Assembly (NCBI GenBank): GCA_016929815.1
Contig: JAFGIC010000154.1
Coordinates: 1-9,685 of the forward strand
Reading direction: 5' to 3'
Origin: Deltaproteobacteria bacterium
Lineage (GTDB): Bacteria > Desulfobacterota > DSM-4660 > Desulfatiglandales > HGW-15
Length of the DNA: 9,685 nt
In this document: positions 7,160-9,685 of the stretch, in pieces
Layout of the letters: each line of letters begins with the position of its first letter
How positions within the stretch are numbered: position 1 is the first letter of the stretch
Program-made: the position numbers and the translations under genes
Notes under the pieces: model-generated
The model's database searches: none
Seen by the model: only the letters and a program-made list of their open reading frames with translations
Told to the model about the DNA's origin: nothing

Positions 7160-9288
7160 ATCTAATCAAAACACTTATGGGAAGAAGGCAATTTCTGATG
7201 GCCGCAGGTGCGGCGTCCGCCTGTGCGCTGACATGTAAGAAGCTTGCCCGTTTTGAAGTGCGTGCCGCAATGGCAGCCGAGCTGTCCGGAATTGCCAGCA
7301 TAAAGGGGGCAGGAAACAGATGTCCTCATCTTTTATCACCCCTCAGAATCAGAAACAGGATGTTGAAGAACAGGATAATGCATGCTGTTTCTCCTAATTT
7401 CACTATGCAGGGCCCGGAAAATTATCCTGGAGAGGTGTTTAGAAACCATTATTTAAACATGGCCAAAAATGCCGCTATTGTGACGATGAGCATCTCCTTG
7501 TTTGGGAAATATCCAAAGACATATCATACAAAAGATGATTTTCCCGATGATGAATACATGTATGAGGCCTGGAACAGCTGGGAGCATATTGGACATAATA
7601 AATGGGAAGACGTCCCTCCGGTCTGGAATTATATTGAACGGATGATTGACGATATCCACACAGAAGGCGCCCTGATAATATATCCCGGCAAGGTTAGGGT
7701 CTCTGATGATGACTTTATCGCGTCCGGAGAGGCGTCAGGCCAGAAGAACGAAGTCGGTATGCAGAGAGCAGCAGAAGCAGGAGGCAGCAGGATCGGCGGT
7801 GCAGGAGGGTTCATGACAGGGGCATCCCAGACTGTTGAAGAGATCGTGGCTGATGCAAAGGAGGCTGTGGACCAGGGTTATGATGTGTATCAGATGAGGT
7901 CTCCCACCCGTGAAGCTGTAGAGGCGGTAAGGAATGCCACTGACCTAATAATAATGGCATCTTACAATAATGATTCCGTTTTCGGCACTGGCAAGGAACA
8001 TAGTCATGTTGGACTCAGAGAAGTAAATCAGCCTACTAAAGATGAATTGGAAAAGTGTGTTGAGGCGGTTAGAAAGCTTGAGGGTCTGGCTGATTTTGTG
8101 TATATAAGGGCCGGTAGCGCGCATCCTAACAGCTTTTGCCAGGACCAGGACAGACCCTGGGGCCTCGCCTATGCCGAAGCGATAAAGAAAGCGGGTATAA
8201 AGATCCTTACATGCCCTGGCGCAGGATTTCACGACCCGGTACAGAACGACGAATTTATCGCTAGAGGAAAGACGGATATGGTAAGCATGACCACGCCTTT
8301 TTTTGCTGATCCTGAACTGGTCAGAAAGGTGGCGGCAGGCAGGGCGGATGATGTGATTCCATGCTATCAGTGTCAGGACTGCCATGCTATCAGCATGCTG
8401 AAGGGGCCACATATAGCCATGTGTGACGTAAACCCTAAGTTTGGAACACCGCCGTATAAACTTGCGGGGATCCGGCCTCCATTGACAACGAAGAAGGTTG
8501 CCGTAATAGGCGGCGGGCCAGCTGGTATGAAGGCGGCCATAGTAGCAGCAGAAAGGGGGCACAAGGTCACAATCTTCGATAAGGACGCGGCCCTTGGAGG
8601 GCTGATTAAGTTCTCGGACTACAGTCAATGGAGATGGAATATGAAGGTGCTTAAGGATTACCTAATCCATCAGGTAAATAAAGCAGGGGTTGATGTCAGG
8701 ACAAATACGACAGCAACCCCTGGTACGATTAAGGCAGGAGGGTTTGATACGGTTTTGGTTGCAACCGGAGCCGAGGTTATTGAGTCCAGGATGAAAGGCG
8801 CAGACGCCTCAAATGTCTTCAATATCCTGACCTGTTACAGCAATAAGAAGGCCTTAGGGGAAAATGTTGTTATGATCGGCGCAGGAAAACTGGGCACAGA
8901 GGCTGCAATAGGTATTGCAAAAGACGGGCATAAGATAACAGTGCTGGCGCCGGGGGAAGAGATGATTGATGCTGAAGATGTCGGCCCTCACAATGTGGGC
9001 AACCAGGAACGTATATATAAAAACCATCCCAATTTCAAATATCTCATGAAAACCACTGTCAAGGACATTACCGGGGGAAAGGTGACCTATACGGATGAAA
9101 AGGGTGCCGAGAAATCGATCCAGGCCGACAGCATTGTGATCTGGTCCGGTCTTAAACCGACGATGGATGAGGCAGAGAAATTCATAGGCTCGGCAGACGA
9201 GGTCCTTATGCTGGGTGATTGCACAGGCAATGGCGGCAGGATTCACAAGGTAATAAGAAATGCATTCTTTGTTGCGTCACAGGTTTAG
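7156..9288 (+). CDS. Tat-exported OYE/TMADH-like FMN, Fe-S, FAD oxidoreductase, second paralogue
   Basis: A 710-residue paralogue of the gene at 12. The leader is almost the same (GRRQFL at 9-14, AMA near 40), so periplasmic export is predicted. The barrel (about 55-400) has the same gross plan, with SPLRIRNRMLKNRI and GKTDMVSMTTPFFADPEL. It lacks both Gly-rich expansions and has different loops at about 171-225 and 270-330. Four cysteines (C403, C406, C409, C423) keep the spacing of the first paralogue, including CQDCH. FAD motif GGGPAG is at 452-457 and a second nucleotide motif GAGKLG at 575-580. The Arg that follows MT in the phosphate-binding strand of the first paralogue (R409) is Thr here (T380). 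The OYE catalytic segment is also missing. AAGGAG at 7144-7149, six bases before ATG, supports the start. The gene follows the receptor by 213 bp and ends at a good terminator. It probably shares electron donors with the first paralogue but acts on a different substrate (inference). Confidence 0.9.
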   Translation: MNLIKTLMGRRQFLMAAGAASACALTCKKLARFEVRAAMAAELSGIASIKGAGNRCPHLLSPLRIRNRMLKNRIMHAVSPNFTMQGPENYPGEVFRNHYLNMAKNAAIVTMSISLFGKYPKTYHTKDDFPDDEYMYEAWNSWEHIGHNKWEDVPPVWNYIERMIDDIHTEGALIIYPGKVRVSDDDFIASGEASGQKNEVGMQRAAEAGGSRIGGAGGFMTGASQTVEEIVADAKEAVDQGYDVYQMRSPTREAVEAVRNATDLIIMASYNNDSVFGTGKEHSHVGLREVNQPTKDELEKCVEAVRKLEGLADFVYIRAGSAHPNSFCQDQDRPWGLAYAEAIKKAGIKILTCPGAGFHDPVQNDEFIARGKTDMVSMTTPFFADPELVRKVAAGRADDVIPCYQCQDCHAISMLKGPHIAMCDVNPKFGTPPYKLAGIRPPLTTKKVAVIGGGPAGMKAAIVAAERGHKVTIFDKDAALGGLIKFSDYSQWRWNMKVLKDYLIHQVNKAGVDVRTNTTATPGTIKAGGFDTVLVATGAEVIESRMKGADASNVFNILTCYSNKKALGENVVMIGAGKLGTEAAIGIAKDGHKITVLAPGEEMIDAEDVGPHNVGNQERIYKNHPNFKYLMKTTVKDITGGKVTYTDEKGAEKSIQADSIVIWSGLKPTMDEAEKFIGSADEVLMLGDCTGNGGRIHKVIRNAFFVASQV

Positions 9289-9318
9289 GTATGCTGGAAT
9301 ACCTGAAAGCATGATGAC

Positions 9319-9340
9319 CATAAGGCATTTGATCCTTATG
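9319..9340 (+). other. Small hairpin after the second oxidoreductase gene
   Basis: CATAAGG (9319-9325) pairs with CCTTATG (9334-9340) around an 8-base loop. No T-run follows. It may only add to the 3' structure ahead of the terminator at 9373. Confidence 0.3.
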
Positions 9341-9372
9341 CAGGGTACAAAAAAATAATTAATATTTTTTCG

Positions 9373-9405
9373 AAAGGCAGGGACGTGTATAAACCCTGCC
9401 TTTTT
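9373..9405 (+). terminator. Intrinsic terminator of the second oxidoreductase gene
   Basis: AAAGGCAGGG (9373-9382) pairs perfectly with CCCTGCCTTT (9394-9403) around an 11-base loop, and the right arm runs into five consecutive T residues (9401-9405). It lies 85 bases after the stop codon. The arm core is identical to that of the hairpin at 2354, which lies downstream of the paralogous gene. Confidence 0.8.
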
Positions 9406-9685
9406 GTCCTGGCGCCAATATATGGCATTATGTAAACGTTGAAATAAGATGCTGTAACTATATATTCAATAAGCATTGGTTTATGTTTCATATAGCAATC
9501 ACATCGTTCCCTGATCTGAAAAATGCATCAAAAGTCATGAAATATTCGTGCTATGCCATGGTGTGATATCTTTATAAAAGTTTAGTATGATATTAATCTA
9601 TAGTGAACGACTTAAATAAGTTTACATAGCGCTATAAAAACTAGCTTTGAGGCAGCGCCTGTTTTCGAAAGGCCATATCTCAAAA
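9406..9685. other. AT-rich tail without a convincing gene
   Basis: I see no supported coding frame, tRNA or mobile-element end. Nested inverted repeats occur near the end: TATAG (9599-9603) with CTATA (9632-9636), enclosing ACTTA (9610-9614) with TAAGT (9617-9621). Together with the AT-rich character this may be the upstream control region of a gene beyond the window. Confidence 0.4.

Noticed and set aside
7945..8628. Long 227-codon open frame on the - strand
   Set aside because: It lies fully inside the well-supported oxidoreductase gene on the + strand, its residue composition is unlike a normal protein, and no ribosome-binding site was seen. It is a shadow frame.
9483..9566. 27-codon + strand frame in the tail
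   Set aside because: No ribosome-binding site, very short, and no protein-like pattern.

Overview
The window carries four complete genes, all on the + strand. Three are predicted Tat-exported flavoproteins and one is a TonB-dependent outer-membrane receptor. The receptor and the twin-arginine leaders point to a Gram-negative bacterium. The flavoprotein types (Old Yellow Enzyme-like and fumarate-reductase-like) and the frequent AGG and ATA codons would fit an anaerobic, deltaproteobacterium-like lineage. That placement is inference, because the window holds no rRNA or other marker gene.

Layout: (1) 12-2231, an Old Yellow Enzyme / trimethylamine dehydrogenase-like iron-sulfur flavoprotein with a Tat leader and two unusual Gly-rich loops. 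(2) A 170-bp gap with two perfect hairpins, the second ending next to the ribosome-binding site of the following gene. (3) 2402-4177, a Tat-exported FAD_binding_2 flavoprotein of the fumarate reductase / ketosteroid dehydrogenase superfamily. (4) 4178-4689, a 512-bp AT-rich gap with a repeated motif, a small dyad and a possible gene remnant, probably the control region of the next gene. (5) 4690-6942, a TonB-dependent receptor followed by a terminator-like hairpin. (6) 7156-9288, a diverged paralogue of gene 1, followed by a good intrinsic terminator. (7) An AT-rich tail with no convincing gene.

Working hypothesis: the receptor imports a bulky substrate across the outer membrane, and three periplasmic flavoenzymes reduce or dehydrogenate it. 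An OYE-like enzyme paired with a fumarate-reductase-like flavoprotein recalls the enzyme pairs of daidzein-to-equol and bile-acid reduction, but those enzymes are cytoplasmic. The two OYE-like paralogues share almost identical leaders and electron-transfer domains but differ in the barrel loops that should form the substrate pocket. This suggests one shared electron route serving two substrates or two steps. Both lack the usual OYE active-site segment and carry a trimethylamine-dehydrogenase-like four-cysteine cluster that also contains a CXXCH motif. The substrate and the electron donor cannot be read from the sequence.
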